In this document: positions 8,867 to 17,895 of the stretch, piece after piece
How positions within the stretch are numbered: the first letter of the stretch is position 1
Layout of the letters: the number at the start of each line of letters is the position of its first letter
NCBI RefSeq assembly: GCF_008795955.1
Contig: NZ_VMHN01000001.1
Span: 186,001 to 250,000 of the forward strand
DNA: 64,000 nucleotides
Direction of reading: 5' to 3'
Origin: Marinobacter denitrificans
GTDB taxonomy: Bacteria > Pseudomonadota > Gammaproteobacteria > Pseudomonadales > Oleiphilaceae
Made by a program: the position numbers and the translations under genes
Notes under the pieces: generated by a model
Database searches by the model: none
The model's input: the letters and a program-made list of their open reading frames with translations, nothing else
What the model was told of the DNA's origin: nothing

Positions 8867-9976
8867 TTATGACCCCGCACCTAAGCGCTGGCGTTGGTAA
8901 CTACCGTCGTGTACCCGCTGGCACCATTCCAGGTTATCAAGGTACCACTGTACCGTTTTACGAATGCCGGTTTCGAAGGTTTCCTGCGGCTTCCAGCCCA
9001 GTTCTTTTTCGATTTTGCTGGCATCGATGGCGTAGTGCAGGTCGTGGCCTGGGCGGTCTTTTACGTAGGTGATCAAGTCGCGGTAATGCGCTGTCTGGGG
9101 CCGGAGCTCCTGGAGAATATCGCAGAGGGTATGCACTACTTCAATGTTCTGTTTTTCGTTGTGGCCGCCGATGTTGTAGGTTTCGCCCGGGTTGCCTTCG
9201 GTCACCACTTTGTAAAGCGCGCGGGCGTGATCTTCTACGTAAAGCCAGTCGCGGATCTGGTCGCCTTTGCCGTAGACAGGCAGGGGCTTGCCTTCCAGCG
9301 CGTTGAGAATGACAAGGGGGATAAGCTTCTCGGGAAAATGGTAGGGGCCGTAATTGTTGGAGCAGTTGGTGATCAGGATGTGCAGGCCGTAGGTTCGGTG
9401 CCAGGCTCTAACCAAATGGTCTGAGCTGGCTTTGCTGGCAGAATAAGGGCTGCTTGGGGCGTAGGGGGTTTGTTCGGTGAATAGTGGCAAGCCAGATTGT
9501 CGGATTCCGCTTTGCTCTGTCCGATCTAAGGGGGCAGTCTCGCATGTGGACTCGGCCAGGTCGCCGTAGACTTCGTCTGTGCTTATGTGGTGGAAGCGGA
9601 ATGCCTCTTTGTGTGGTGTTTCCAAAGTATTCCAGTAGGCTCTGGCGGCTTCCAGCAGGGTGTAGGTGCCTACGATGTTCGTTTCGATGAAGTCTGCCGG
9701 GCCGTCTATGGAACGGTCCACGTGGCTTTCGGCGGCCAGGTGCATGATAGCATCAGGCTGGTGTTGAGACAGTACCCGGTCCACTTCGGCGCGGTTGCAG
9801 ATATCGACTTGTTCGAAGCTGTACCGGGCGCTGTCAACCACCTCGGCCAGGCTTTCGAGGTTGCCGGCGTAGGTGAGTTTGTCTAGGTTGACCACTTCAT
9901 TTTTGGTGTTGTTGATGATGTGACGGATGACTGCGGAGCCTATGAATCCGGCGCCGCCGGTTATTAACAATTTCAT
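8867..9976 (-). CDS. rmlB: dTDP-glucose 4,6-dehydratase
   Basis: A 369-residue extended SDR enzyme converting dTDP-glucose to dTDP-4-keto-6-deoxyglucose. It shows the NAD-binding [13 protein letters not shown] at the N-terminus, [23 protein letters not shown], the catalytic YSASKAS and [18 protein letters not shown]. The substrate loop [18 protein letters not shown] and the C-terminal [11 protein letters not shown] are standard for RmlB/RffG. It is followed 40 bp later by rmlA. In this operon its product is the substrate for WecE. Confidence is high. Confidence 0.95.
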   Translation of the reverse strand: MKLLITGGAGFIGSAVIRHIINNTKNEVVNLDKLTYAGNLESLAEVVDSARYSFEQVDICNRAEVDRVLSQHQPDAIMHLAAESHVDRSIDGPADFIETNIVGTYTLLEAARAYWNTLETPHKEAFRFHHISTDEVYGDLAESTCETAPLDRTEQSGIRQSGLPLFTEQTPYAPSSPYSASKASSDHLVRAWHRTYGLHILITNCSNNYGPYHFPEKLIPLVILNALEGKPLPVYGKGDQIRDWLYVEDHARALYKVVTEGNPGETYNIGGHNEKQNIEVVHTLCDILQELRPQTAHYRDLITYVKDRPGHDLHYAIDASKIEKELGWKPQETFETGIRKTVQWYLDNLEWCQRVHDGSYQRQRLGAGS

Positions 9977-10044
9977 TTTGAATAGGTGCTCTTACTTTTC
10001 AGAAGTACAAGGCTTAAAAGTTGCCTCTTGGAAAGCATTAATGG

Positions 10045-10812
10045 CTAACCGATGGCATCCTCGCCAAGCTGCTCTCTTACCAGCACAACAAATTCGGAGA
10101 AAAAGGCAAGAAATACCCCCATCATTCCTCCAAGAAGTACCGCCAAAATTACAATGAGGCTTCGGCTAGTGCCCTTACGTTCGGCGTTTTCCCGGCTAAC
10201 AACGAGCGTTTCTCCCGAGCTCAGCCCTTCCAGCTTGCCCTCTAACTCCACTCGCTTTTGAAAGGCTTCTGCAATAGCGGAACCGGTGTCTTCACCGCCC
10301 TGTAGTGACTCTATTGCCCGGTCAACCGCCTTGATGCGGCTCTCCAGGCTCTTCTTTTCTCTGTTCAGCAGCACTTGGTGGCGCTCTTTCACCTGGTTGA
10401 CCAGCTTTTCGTGGGTTTCTTTCACCAGCGACGCGTTTTCGGGCGCGGCTTCAGAAGCCATCCGGATCAAGCCGGTATTTTCAGGATTGGAAAAACTGAC
10501 GTCAAATGGGAGCTTTTCCTCTTCCGCCTGACGATGGGTCGCCTGGATTTCAGGAAACCAGCGGTTTTCCAGGGTAGCAATGGTGGTTGCGGGTTCCTCT
10601 ACGGTTTTTCCTGAATCCACTTCCGCCATCTGAACAAGGCTTACGTACTCGTACTTGTCTGGCATTAGCAATATCGCATAGGCCAGCCCTACCAGTGTTG
10701 TGACGAAAAAAACCACGTAAAAAACCCGCCTGCGACGGATGAAGGTGGTGGCCAGGTCGACAAGGCTTATCTCGTCGTCGTAGGTCGGGCGCCTTTCAGG
10801 AGTGTTGTCCAT
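10045..10812 (-). CDS. wzz: Wzz-type chain-length determinant
   Basis: A 255-residue inner-membrane polysaccharide co-polymerase. A short cytoplasmic N-terminus (DEISLVDLATTFIRRRR) precedes TM1 around residues 32-52 (VFYVVFFVTTLVGLAYAILLM). A periplasmic coiled region follows, with ERHQVLLNREKKSLESRIKAVDRAIESL. TM2 lies near residues 218-240 (SLIVILAVLLGGMMGVFLAFFSEFVVL). This is the PCP1/Wzz layout, although at 255 residues it is shorter than classical WzzB (about 325). It is the first gene after the ops-containing leader and sets the modal length of the glycan made by the downstream polymerase. Confidence 0.85.
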   Translation of the reverse strand: MDNTPERRPTYDDEISLVDLATTFIRRRRVFYVVFFVTTLVGLAYAILLMPDKYEYVSLVQMAEVDSGKTVEEPATTIATLENRWFPEIQATHRQAEEEKLPFDVSFSNPENTGLIRMASEAAPENASLVKETHEKLVNQVKERHQVLLNREKKSLESRIKAVDRAIESLQGGEDTGSAIAEAFQKRVELEGKLEGLSSGETLVVSRENAERKGTSRSLIVILAVLLGGMMGVFLAFFSEFVVLVREQLGEDAIG

Positions 10813-10853
10813 TAACTCGAACCTGTTGTTTCTGTTTAAGTTGTTCGTTCAGG

Positions 10854-10880
10854 CACGCTACCGCCCCACCTACCAGAACT
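10854..10880 (-). promoter_or_regulatory. JUMPstart/ops element for RfaH recruitment
   Basis: On the minus strand the leader of wzz reads TTCTGGTAGG, then GGGGCGGTAGCGTG ending about 41 nt before the wzz start. GGCGGTAGCGTG (10854-10865) matches the ops core (GGCGGTAGCGTG) base for base. The upstream CTGGTAG matches the left part of the JUMPstart consensus, with a shortened spacer. In E. coli this DNA sequence pauses RNA polymerase and loads RfaH. The rfaH gene is the next gene upstream, which makes the assignment unusually secure. Confidence 0.88.
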
Positions 10881-10991
10881 CAGTGTGTTGGGGCTCAATA
10901 CGCTTGGCTATGAAGACGACGAAAACATGAGTAGCGTTCCCAACGGCGTCCGAGTCAGGCAGCGTGTGGTTGATTGCAGTAATGGGGCGCA

Positions 10992-11019
10992 ATTCTACGG
11001 CATCACGGCTTACAGGCAA
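10992..11019 (-). promoter_or_regulatory. candidate sigma-70 promoter of the polysaccharide operon
   Basis: On the minus strand TTGCCT (11014-11019) and TAGAAT (10992-10997) are separated by 16 bp. Transcription would start near 10985 and leave a leader of about 170 nt that includes the ops element. The whole rfaH-wzz spacer (10813-11150, 338 bp) holds this promoter, the ops site and no other recognisable feature. Confidence 0.45.
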
Positions 11020-11150
11020 GTCGCGATCTCCCTTACATTGTAAATCGGATCATCGGATTTGGTTAATTATTGTTAAATGGTTGGGGTTGGGAGCTTGAAT
11101 CTGGGCTGGTTGTCGGATTACGCCCGTTGGCCTCTTGCGCCCTTCACGGG

Positions 11151-11651
11151 TCAGTCCGATCTACGTGAATCTCGAGAGCCCAAGGTTGAGAGTGGAACTT
11201 TTACGGTTTGTTGTTTTTGCATGAAGCTGATCAGGACAATGGCGCGCTCTTCACCGTCGTAAGCCTGGAAGATGGCGCTGATGCCCTTGAACGGGCCTTC
11301 GTCCAGCTCGACGGCCTGGCCGGGTTTGATGCTGCCCTGCTCTGCTACAGTATCCAGGCTGGCTTTGATGTGTTGGATAACCTCATCCGGGATGGAGGCG
11401 GGTTTATTGGCAAAACTCACGATGCGTATGACACCGCGGGTGGACCGCAACTTGGCCCACATGGGGTCGGTTTGCTCCAGGTTGACGAACAGGTAACCGG
11501 GAAAGAGGGGCTCCAGCTTTTTGGTTCGCTTGCCTGCCTTGATCTTTTCTACCGTGATTTTGGGATAGAAGCAGGCAATGTCCTGGTTTTGCAGGTGTGC
11601 CAGGGCGCGGTCACCCTGGGCGGGTTTGTGTTGGAGGGCGTACCAGGTCAT
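11151..11651 (-). CDS. rfaH: transcription antitermination factor RfaH
   Basis: A 166-residue NusG paralogue. The NGN domain is evident (MTWYALQHKPAQGDRALAHLQNQDIACFYPKI, LEPLFPGYLFVNLE, RSTRGVIRIVSF), followed by the KOW-type C-terminal part (IKPGQAVELDEGPFKGISAIFQ). RfaH binds the ops-paused elongation complex, suppresses Rho termination in long operons and recruits ribosomes. The start ATG at 11651 has AAGGA about 8 nt upstream. Its location immediately 5' of an operon bearing an ops site separates it from NusG itself. Confidence is high. Confidence 0.92.
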   Translation of the reverse strand: MTWYALQHKPAQGDRALAHLQNQDIACFYPKITVEKIKAGKRTKKLEPLFPGYLFVNLEQTDPMWAKLRSTRGVIRIVSFANKPASIPDEVIQHIKASLDTVAEQGSIKPGQAVELDEGPFKGISAIFQAYDGEERAIVLISFMQKQQTVKVPLSTLGSRDSRRSD

Positions 11652-11772
11652 CTATATCCTTGAAACTGAATCGGGGTCAGGGAAGCATTCTTAATGTCGA
11701 GCTGTCGGTTTCTGCATTGCTGATTGCCGTTAACTAACTGTTGATAATGATGATATTACCACAGCATGAAGA

Positions 11773-12318
11773 TCATTCCGGCCAGATTACCAACCGACTA
11801 CTTTCCAAAGCTTCAGTCAAATCCTTAAAGATCGACTCATGATCCTCGGCGTAATTATAAAGATCTGTGGCGAAGATACCGCCATCAGGCCGTTGCCGGC
11901 TGAAGAAACGCCCCTGTCTCGCACAAGAGTACTCATCTTTGTTTTTCGGGTAGATAATAAGATGCACAAAGCGACCAAGGCGCGTGCTGAAGTGATCCAC
12001 TACGTCCAGATGAGAAATATCCGACCATGGAATCTCTTTGAATTCACAGTCGTCGATTCTCAGAAACTGTGGAGTGATCTCAATAACATTGTTGCGAATT
12101 CTGAAATCGTGAGACCAGATACTGAAAAGAAATAGGCCGATCAAAAGCATAAGACCTATTGTAAACAGAAGTGATGTGTCCTCGTACATAAAGTAGCCGG
12201 TCAAACCCACTGCGCCGAGGTGCAGCACCCCCATCGAATAGATTAAAGGTTTATCTTTCGAGTAAATCTTCGTCCTAGTGGTCGTCGGTAAATCGTTCTG
12301 GGTTAATTCCATGCACAT
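11773..12318 (-). CDS. small membrane protein, STM3941-like
   Basis: About 181 residues from the ATG at 12318 (ATG at 12312 also possible). The open frame continues upstream, but that part is out-of-frame shadow of the next gene. Two adjacent hydrophobic segments occupy about residues 25-75 (LIYSMGVLHLGAVGLTGYFM and LLFTIGLMLLIGLFLFSIW). They are followed by a PH-like soluble part (VIEITPQFLRIDDCEFKEIPWSDISHLDVVD). This resembles STM3941/YcxB-type proteins of unknown function. It lies at the end of the type VI island on the same strand and may or may not belong to it. No function is proposed. Confidence 0.6.
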   Translation of the reverse strand: MCMELTQNDLPTTTRTKIYSKDKPLIYSMGVLHLGAVGLTGYFMYEDTSLLFTIGLMLLIGLFLFSIWSHDFRIRNNVIEITPQFLRIDDCEFKEIPWSDISHLDVVDHFSTRLGRFVHLIIYPKNKDEYSCARQGRFFSRQRPDGGIFATDLYNYAEDHESIFKDLTEALESSRLVIWPE

Positions 12319-12430
12319 CACTCCATTCATACCTGTTTTAATTCCAGGCCAAAAAACGTGTTGCAAGGTGAGTAATCGTTGATTAATTACCAACTTGTAT
12401 GGTGTTTTCTGCCCCCGAAAATTGGCCAAA

Positions 12431-13429
12431 CTACGCCAACATCGCCCCACCCGGCTCCTCCTGCAATGGCAGGCCCCGCCCCTGAATATGGGCATCCAGA
12501 ATGCAAGGATGGTGGAAGTTCGTACTCCGCAGGCGGTCCCGGTAGGTTTGTTCATGGTTCTCGCGCCAGGCCTCCGGTGACATTTTCCGCCACTTGAACG
12601 GATCACGCCCGGTGCTTTCGTCCCACTGTGCAGTAACCGGATCACGGGACCGGAAGGGCTCAAAGACGGGGACGTCTGGCAGGGGCCGGGTGACATCCAT
12701 GTACTGCTGGCGCATGTCCCAATAGGCATACACTTCCTTTTGGTCCATAGCGTCAGTGAGTAACCCCTTCATCCATAACTGGTGTTTGCTGTAGCGGTGT
12801 TGCAGTACCAGGTTGAAGTACCGGCCACCACGGCCCGAGGGTGTGTGAACCAGATAGGCATCGAATTCGATGAAGGGGGCCTCGAAGACCTCTTTGCCTT
12901 CCTTGATCCGAACCACACCCTCGCGGCGGTACAGGCCCGTGGGGTTGGCCCGCTGTCGCTTGTCGGTGAGGTGGGCTAACAGGAGGCGACTGTATTTGCC
13001 GCCGAAGTAACCTACGGCTAGAACTGAATAGGGAATTTCAAATGTGTGGTATACCCTTTTGGCTCCTTCTATGGTCGGGTCAGTAAAGAGCGCAGTAAGG
13101 ATTAAAACGACTAATGGGAATAGGGATACGAAAAAACCGACTGCCGCACACATGTAAAGCATGTGCAAAAAGCCCTGCAACCCACTCAAAACCCCCTTGC
13201 TGACAGAGAACACGGATTCTCCCCAGGGATGCCCATCCTCCGCATCACTTTCATCCTCGAACAGCCGGGCGTAGGCCAACTGCGTCTCCATCGTGTTGGG
13301 CATTACCGGGTTCTGGTAGTGGCCCCAAGGCAGACGCTGAAATGCCTTGTCCATGTCCGGATGGCCGCCCGGTGGTAGCGCCGGGATGGCATCCGAGCGA
13401 TAGGCGGTGGCCTGGTAGTGGTCCGTCAT
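12431..13429 (-). CDS. DUF6708-like membrane protein, possible T6SS immunity protein (copy A)
   Basis: A 332-residue protein with a hydrophilic N-terminal 80 residues and two hydrophobic segments at about 85-115 and 130-150. The soluble C-terminal domain contains EAPFIEFDAYL, LVLQHRYSKHQLW, YMDVTRPLPDVPVFEPFRSRDP and a trailing proline-rich tail. The same landmarks occur in the adjacent 323-residue protein, so the two are tandem paralogues. Proteins with this YMDV-PLPDVP pattern occur next to VgrG/VasX-like effectors. I associate them with DUF6708, but that family name is from memory. A membrane-located immunity or accessory role is inferred only from position and topology. Confidence 0.65.
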   Translation of the reverse strand: MTDHYQATAYRSDAIPALPPGGHPDMDKAFQRLPWGHYQNPVMPNTMETQLAYARLFEDESDAEDGHPWGESVFSVSKGVLSGLQGFLHMLYMCAAVGFFVSLFPLVVLILTALFTDPTIEGAKRVYHTFEIPYSVLAVGYFGGKYSRLLLAHLTDKRQRANPTGLYRREGVVRIKEGKEVFEAPFIEFDAYLVHTPSGRGGRYFNLVLQHRYSKHQLWMKGLLTDAMDQKEVYAYWDMRQQYMDVTRPLPDVPVFEPFRSRDPVTAQWDESTGRDPFKWRKMSPEAWRENHEQTYRDRLRSTNFHHPCILDAHIQGRGLPLQEEPGGAMLA

Positions 13430-13509
13430 AAGTTGTTAACTCGTAATCGTAAGCCAGCGGGGGTTTAGGCAGGTGAAAACGGAGCACCTGCCGTTCGGCG
13501 TCGCCCCTT

Positions 13510-14481
13510 CTAAACCATCGCCCCCTGACTCAGATTGGGTACGCTTTTCTCCATTCGGTCTTCCAGTGTCGACCAGGGGAATTCCCGAATCTTCTTCAGG
13601 TGTGCCGGGTAACCTTCTTCCTCCCACCATGCCAGGTCCATCGTCGCCCAATAGTGTGCCGGGCGTCCGCGCTTACCCGCTGCATCATACTCCGTCGTGG
13701 TGGGGTCCAGGGGGCGGAACTTCTCAAGGGCAGGAACATCTGGCAAGGGCTGGCTTACGTCCATGTAGCGCTGGAGTTCGTCCCAGTGTGCATACAGCTC
13801 TACTTTGTGGATATCCGCCACTTGGGCCACGGTGGTTTGCCAACCGGTGTAACGGTGGCGCAGGAGCAGCTTGTAGTTCACGGGGCCCTTGGGGTTCACG
13901 TGGAACGAGATGTAGGGATCAAACTCGATAAACGGCGCTTCGAAGGTTTCTTCACGCCAGGTGCGAAACTTCACCATACCGGTAGTCCGGAAGAAGCCAC
14001 AGCCCAGGTCCCTGACGATTAGACCGGGGTAACGCTCGAGGAGCCTGGTGAATGGGTAGCGGAAAAGCAGGTGAAGACCGAGCACCACTAACGTCATTAC
14101 CGAATAACTTTCAAACTTGATGATGGTCGCTATATCCGCCAATACTGAGCAGAACAACAAAAGCTTTAGCATTCCATAGTCTGCAAAAGCACCTGCAAGC
14201 GTCAGCAGAAGCTGCCAGCGAGTTTTGACGAAGTCAGAGGGTTTTTTCTCATGCGTCCACTCGGGACCAACCCAACCGGCCCCTCCCGTATTGAGTCTTT
14301 CTTGATGGGATTTAACATATTGCGGACGAACATGGATGTTAAGGTGGCTATAATCACCCCAGGGCAACCGCTCAATGAAATCCCCTGCCTCCAGGGACTT
14401 GGCAAACCCACTGATGTCCTTCAGCGGAGCCTGTTCGGGAATGGCGTCCCGGCGATAGGCACCCGATGCGTAAGTGGCCAT
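13510..14481 (-). CDS. DUF6708-like membrane protein, possible T6SS immunity protein (copy B)
   Basis: A 323-residue paralogue of the next downstream gene. The start at 14481 was chosen because MATYASGAYRRDAIPEQ aligns with the paralogue's MTDHYQATAYRSDAIPAL. An in-frame ATG at 14502 would overlap the effector gene by 14 bp. Two hydrophobic stretches lie at about residues 85-135 (WQLLLTLAGAFADYGMLKLL and VMTLVVLGLHLLF). The C-terminal domain repeats EAPFIEFDPYI, LLLRHRYTGWQ and YMDVSQPLPDVPALEKFRPLDP. It begins 7 bp after the effector stop, so it is probably co-translated with it. That is the usual place for a cognate immunity gene; experimental support is absent. Confidence 0.68.
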   Translation of the reverse strand: MATYASGAYRRDAIPEQAPLKDISGFAKSLEAGDFIERLPWGDYSHLNIHVRPQYVKSHQERLNTGGAGWVGPEWTHEKKPSDFVKTRWQLLLTLAGAFADYGMLKLLLFCSVLADIATIIKFESYSVMTLVVLGLHLLFRYPFTRLLERYPGLIVRDLGCGFFRTTGMVKFRTWREETFEAPFIEFDPYISFHVNPKGPVNYKLLLRHRYTGWQTTVAQVADIHKVELYAHWDELQRYMDVSQPLPDVPALEKFRPLDPTTTEYDAAGKRGRPAHYWATMDLAWWEEEGYPAHLKKIREFPWSTLEDRMEKSVPNLSQGAMV

Positions 14482-14488
14482 TGGTTCG

Positions 14489-17400
14489 TTACCGGCTTGC
14501 ATGGTGTTTGATGTCCAGGTCGGTGAGCTGTTCGCTGATTTCCCGAATCGTATAGGTTTCCTGCTGGCGATCCCAGACCTTGACCTGGAAGGTGAGTTCC
14601 AGGCTTTTCACCGAGTAGCGCGTGGCCACGTATTCGTGATTGTGCTCGTTCGGGACCATTTCCGGAAGCTGGGCCTCCGACACTACGAAATGAATAGTGT
14701 GGCTGCCATCAAACCGATAATCGAGGTGGCGGGTATTGCCACTCCTGGAGGCAAGTGTCTTCGTACCAGCCCGGCCAAGCGCCTGGCAATGGGTGCGTTC
14801 GTATTCCAGCTCCCACTCGATGGTTACCGGCTCGCCCGAGATGGCCAATGCCGGTGCGGAAAAGGAAAACACGGATTCTGCTGCGCCCTGCCACGGCGAC
14901 AGGCCATTCTCCTGCAGGAAGCTGTCCAGCCCGGCCCCGGTTACCCTCGTTATCGACAGAGGCATCATGGATTTAAGGAGCCCCAGGTACGCGGCATCCT
15001 CTTCCAGCAGTTCCGGGCGTTGATCTTCCAGGCTTCCCGAGAATGGGCCGCCCCGCAACCAGTTGCTGATGGCATCGTCCTTGATTTCGTAATACAGCCA
15101 TTCACCCAACCCATAGATACCCAAACCAATCACGGTCACCCAGCCCGCGCTGACCGTACCTCCCCAGCCTAACGCCGCAGCGGCCCTGGATAACAGCGCC
15201 GCTGCCACGGCCCGCTCACCGGCACGGTGCACCAACTGGCGCCCCATGGGGGTCAGGATTCGGCCGGCAATGACGTCTGAATTGGTCATGACACCCACCC
15301 CCACCGCCTTAGTCAGGTCGGCTGAGGCCAGTTTCAGTCGTCCCTGAAAGACGTTCGCCGCCGCGTCCCAGATCATAACGGTGACAGTAAACATCCCCGC
15401 TATCCAGCCTGCGGCCTGCAGTTTGTTGCGGACAACTTTTTCTGCATATCCCTCTGAGGCTTTAATCTTGACGCTCCCGGCCATGGCAGAGAACCACTTA
15501 GCTTCCTGTTTCCAGGCACCAACCTGTGCATCGAGCCAGGCGGTTCTCTGGGGTAAAACAGAAAGTAACTGTCCGGAACTGACGAGCAGATCTAACGCAG
15601 CACTCATGAACCCTGCGCCATAACGTGCCCCATCCCCAGAATAATTGACTGCATTCCAAAAATTGAACACATCCAACACTACCAAAAACGGTGGCAACCC
15701 TATCGGGCTCACCGAAGCCGTATGGAAAAACTGACCAACAGGGCGCCGCCTCACCACTTCCTCAAAAGCCTGACTGTCAGCCAGTCTCAGTGTGGCACCC
15801 ACCGCGGCGCCGGAAGTCAGGGTGTTCCCCTGTTCATCCACCACATCGAGCAGCGTATAAAGCTTGCCATCCTCGGCACTGTTCAACTGAAGAGTGGTTT
15901 TTCCAGGTATGGCGGCTTCAGCGAAGCCTTCGAATGCCCCTTTCACCTGGCTGACCTTTGCTTCAAAGGCAACGCCTTTCTTCAGGAGGGTTTCCTGGAC
16001 ACCGCCAAGCCACCATTGGCTGACTTCTGAAAAGGGTGCGGACAGCGCGTGCATACCAAAGCGGGTATCCGAGAACATTTCCGAAATATCAGGCGCACTG
16101 GTTTTATCGAAATGCTCGGCAAGGCTGCGCAGTACGTTGGCCTCGGCTACTCGCATAGGCTGTTCACGGTCCTGGAGCGCTCTGACCATAGCACGGAGCT
16201 TTTCACCAGTGGCGTCGCCGGGCAATGCTTCGGACGGGTCTTTGAAGGGCAACAGGAGCGCTGCCAATGCGTGGTCACCCACCATCAGGGATTCGTTAAG
16301 GTCCTCCGCATCGCTGGCTTTCAGCCGGCCCGCGTCCTGGGGCAACAGTAGAGGGTCGGCCCTCCCTACCGGCATGGTCAGGGCCTGGAGCAGCGGGCCG
16401 GCTTGAACATACCCGGCTATATCGTTACCGGCCTCGGCGTTGAAGAGATCACGCAGCACTTCCGTCAGGTTTTCCGTACGTGTGTCTTCCATCAGGCGTA
16501 CAACAGCGCCCTGAGCCTCGATCAGGTAGCTGCGCAGGGCTGCGCGCTCCACCTCGTAGACGGTACGCAGCAGGCGTCCGTCTTCACTGTCATCCAGCCG
16601 ATTATCAAACCAGCTCCCCTCTATGCACAGGGGGTTTCTGGAGCCGTTCGGCAGCACCTCTCGCCGGAAATTATTGTGAAACAATTCCGCCGTGACTCCA
16701 TGGGGCCGCTTCTTGATGTTGTCCACCAGCGCCAGAAGAAGCGCCAGGCTTTCATTCATATGCTGAACCAGGTGCCTGGCCGCAAACAGCGGGTCCCGCA
16801 ATGTCAGGGATAACAGGTGGCGGTTACGCAGGGGCTCGAATACATCCACGCCTTCGGCAATCTCCGGCAGCGCTTCTCCTTTCAGGTGCAAGTATCGCCA
16901 GCGGGGGACCAGCATCTGCGGGTAGATATCCATGTCGGCATCAACAACAGCCTCATCGGATTCAATGGCGTCCCGCTGGGTGACAATTTCATCCATCGTT
17001 CTCTGGGTGGCGCTGCCATCGATATCACGCAGCCATTGGTTCGGCATGAAAATGTCCCGCTCCAACGGGTTATCCCGGGCACGCATGGGAACAAGTTCGT
17101 CAACCCGGTGCCAGTCAGGGAACATGCCTCCGGGTATCCGATCCAGGAAACCCTTTATGGCGCGGGCATTACGGCAACGGCTGCCACGGAGCGAGTCGTC
17201 GCTTTCCAATGCTTCGATGTGCTGCCAGGACCACTGGGTATCGCTGAATGCCAGCTCCACATCATCGTATACGTCCTGGCCACGCAACCGGGCCGGTATG
17301 TGCACTGTGTCCACTTCGGGGCCTACGGGAGGCCGTTCATTCCTGTCTTCATCGCCAGCCTGTCGGAATCGTGCCAGGTCCGTATCCCGCAGTAACGGCG

Positions 17401-17893
17401 CCGATTCCTCTGCGGTGACCACAAACAGTTCGCGCCACAGGCGCCCTTGGAAAAAGACGTACACCCACCCGGTTCGCAGCGGCGCCGCCACGCTTTCCTC
17501 ATAACCGGTCATGGGGCGTGGGTAGCTCAGTTCTCCAGCGTCGCAGAACACCGTGGGGTGTACCGCCACCATCAGGCTGTCCTGGAAATACCTCTGGGGA
17601 GGTCGGAGCGTGACGGGCGCGATCTGTTCCTTGTCTATCACAGGCACCACGACCTTTTCATCGCCATGGAGTTCCAGGACTAGGGACCGTTGCGTAGGTG
17701 CTTCTACATGGCCGGCGAGGATAGGCCCCATTCGCCCACGGTGATCTGCACAGGGCTCCATGGGCTCTGGACAAGGATCCTCCGTTTCGTGGTCCAGCAA
17801 ACAGTAATGGTGTCCGTCCAGGGAATCCTCCCCGACCAGTTCCAGCCAAAAGGTGCGCGACGGTGTACAGGGGGGTGGTTTAATGGCTGGCAT
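14489..17893 (-). CDS. VasX-like type VI secretion effector (BTH_I2691-type)
   Basis: A 1134-residue protein whose N-terminal 150 residues (CLLDHETEDPCPE..., RTGWVYVFFQGRLWRELFV) resemble the VasX N-terminal region used to dock effectors to the secretion machine. A long, mostly helical middle follows. A hydrophobic cluster lies at about residues 725-935 (PPFLVVLDVFNFWNAV, AAGWIAGMFTVTVMIWDAA, GWGGTVSAGWVTVIGLGIYG). The last 160 residues look beta-rich. This matches the pore-forming, membrane-acting class that includes VasX. The ATG at 17893 has AAAGGA upstream and lies 2 bp after the DUF4123 gene. Killing of competitors is inferred from family and context. Confidence 0.8.
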   Translation of the reverse strand: MPAIKPPPCTPSRTFWLELVGEDSLDGHHYCLLDHETEDPCPEPMEPCADHRGRMGPILAGHVEAPTQRSLVLELHGDEKVVVPVIDKEQIAPVTLRPPQRYFQDSLMVAVHPTVFCDAGELSYPRPMTGYEESVAAPLRTGWVYVFFQGRLWRELFVVTAEESAPLLRDTDLARFRQAGDEDRNERPPVGPEVDTVHIPARLRGQDVYDDVELAFSDTQWSWQHIEALESDDSLRGSRCRNARAIKGFLDRIPGGMFPDWHRVDELVPMRARDNPLERDIFMPNQWLRDIDGSATQRTMDEIVTQRDAIESDEAVVDADMDIYPQMLVPRWRYLHLKGEALPEIAEGVDVFEPLRNRHLLSLTLRDPLFAARHLVQHMNESLALLLALVDNIKKRPHGVTAELFHNNFRREVLPNGSRNPLCIEGSWFDNRLDDSEDGRLLRTVYEVERAALRSYLIEAQGAVVRLMEDTRTENLTEVLRDLFNAEAGNDIAGYVQAGPLLQALTMPVGRADPLLLPQDAGRLKASDAEDLNESLMVGDHALAALLLPFKDPSEALPGDATGEKLRAMVRALQDREQPMRVAEANVLRSLAEHFDKTSAPDISEMFSDTRFGMHALSAPFSEVSQWWLGGVQETLLKKGVAFEAKVSQVKGAFEGFAEAAIPGKTTLQLNSAEDGKLYTLLDVVDEQGNTLTSGAAVGATLRLADSQAFEEVVRRRPVGQFFHTASVSPIGLPPFLVVLDVFNFWNAVNYSGDGARYGAGFMSAALDLLVSSGQLLSVLPQRTAWLDAQVGAWKQEAKWFSAMAGSVKIKASEGYAEKVVRNKLQAAGWIAGMFTVTVMIWDAAANVFQGRLKLASADLTKAVGVGVMTNSDVIAGRILTPMGRQLVHRAGERAVAAALLSRAAAALGWGGTVSAGWVTVIGLGIYGLGEWLYYEIKDDAISNWLRGGPFSGSLEDQRPELLEEDAAYLGLLKSMMPLSITRVTGAGLDSFLQENGLSPWQGAAESVFSFSAPALAISGEPVTIEWELEYERTHCQALGRAGTKTLASRSGNTRHLDYRFDGSHTIHFVVSEAQLPEMVPNEHNHEYVATRYSVKSLELTFQVKVWDRQQETYTIREISEQLTDLDIKHHASR

Positions 17894-17895
17894 TG

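Noticed and set aside
12319..12729. N-terminal extension of the STM3941-like open frame
   Set aside because: Low-complexity Arg/Cys/Pro-rich translation antisense in phase to the neighbouring gene; the membrane protein proper begins at 12318 or 12312.
14474..15172. Plus-strand open frames opposite the VasX-like effector and other GC-rich genes
   Set aside because: GC-rich codon bias opens antisense frames; they have no ribosome sites, domains or family-like composition.
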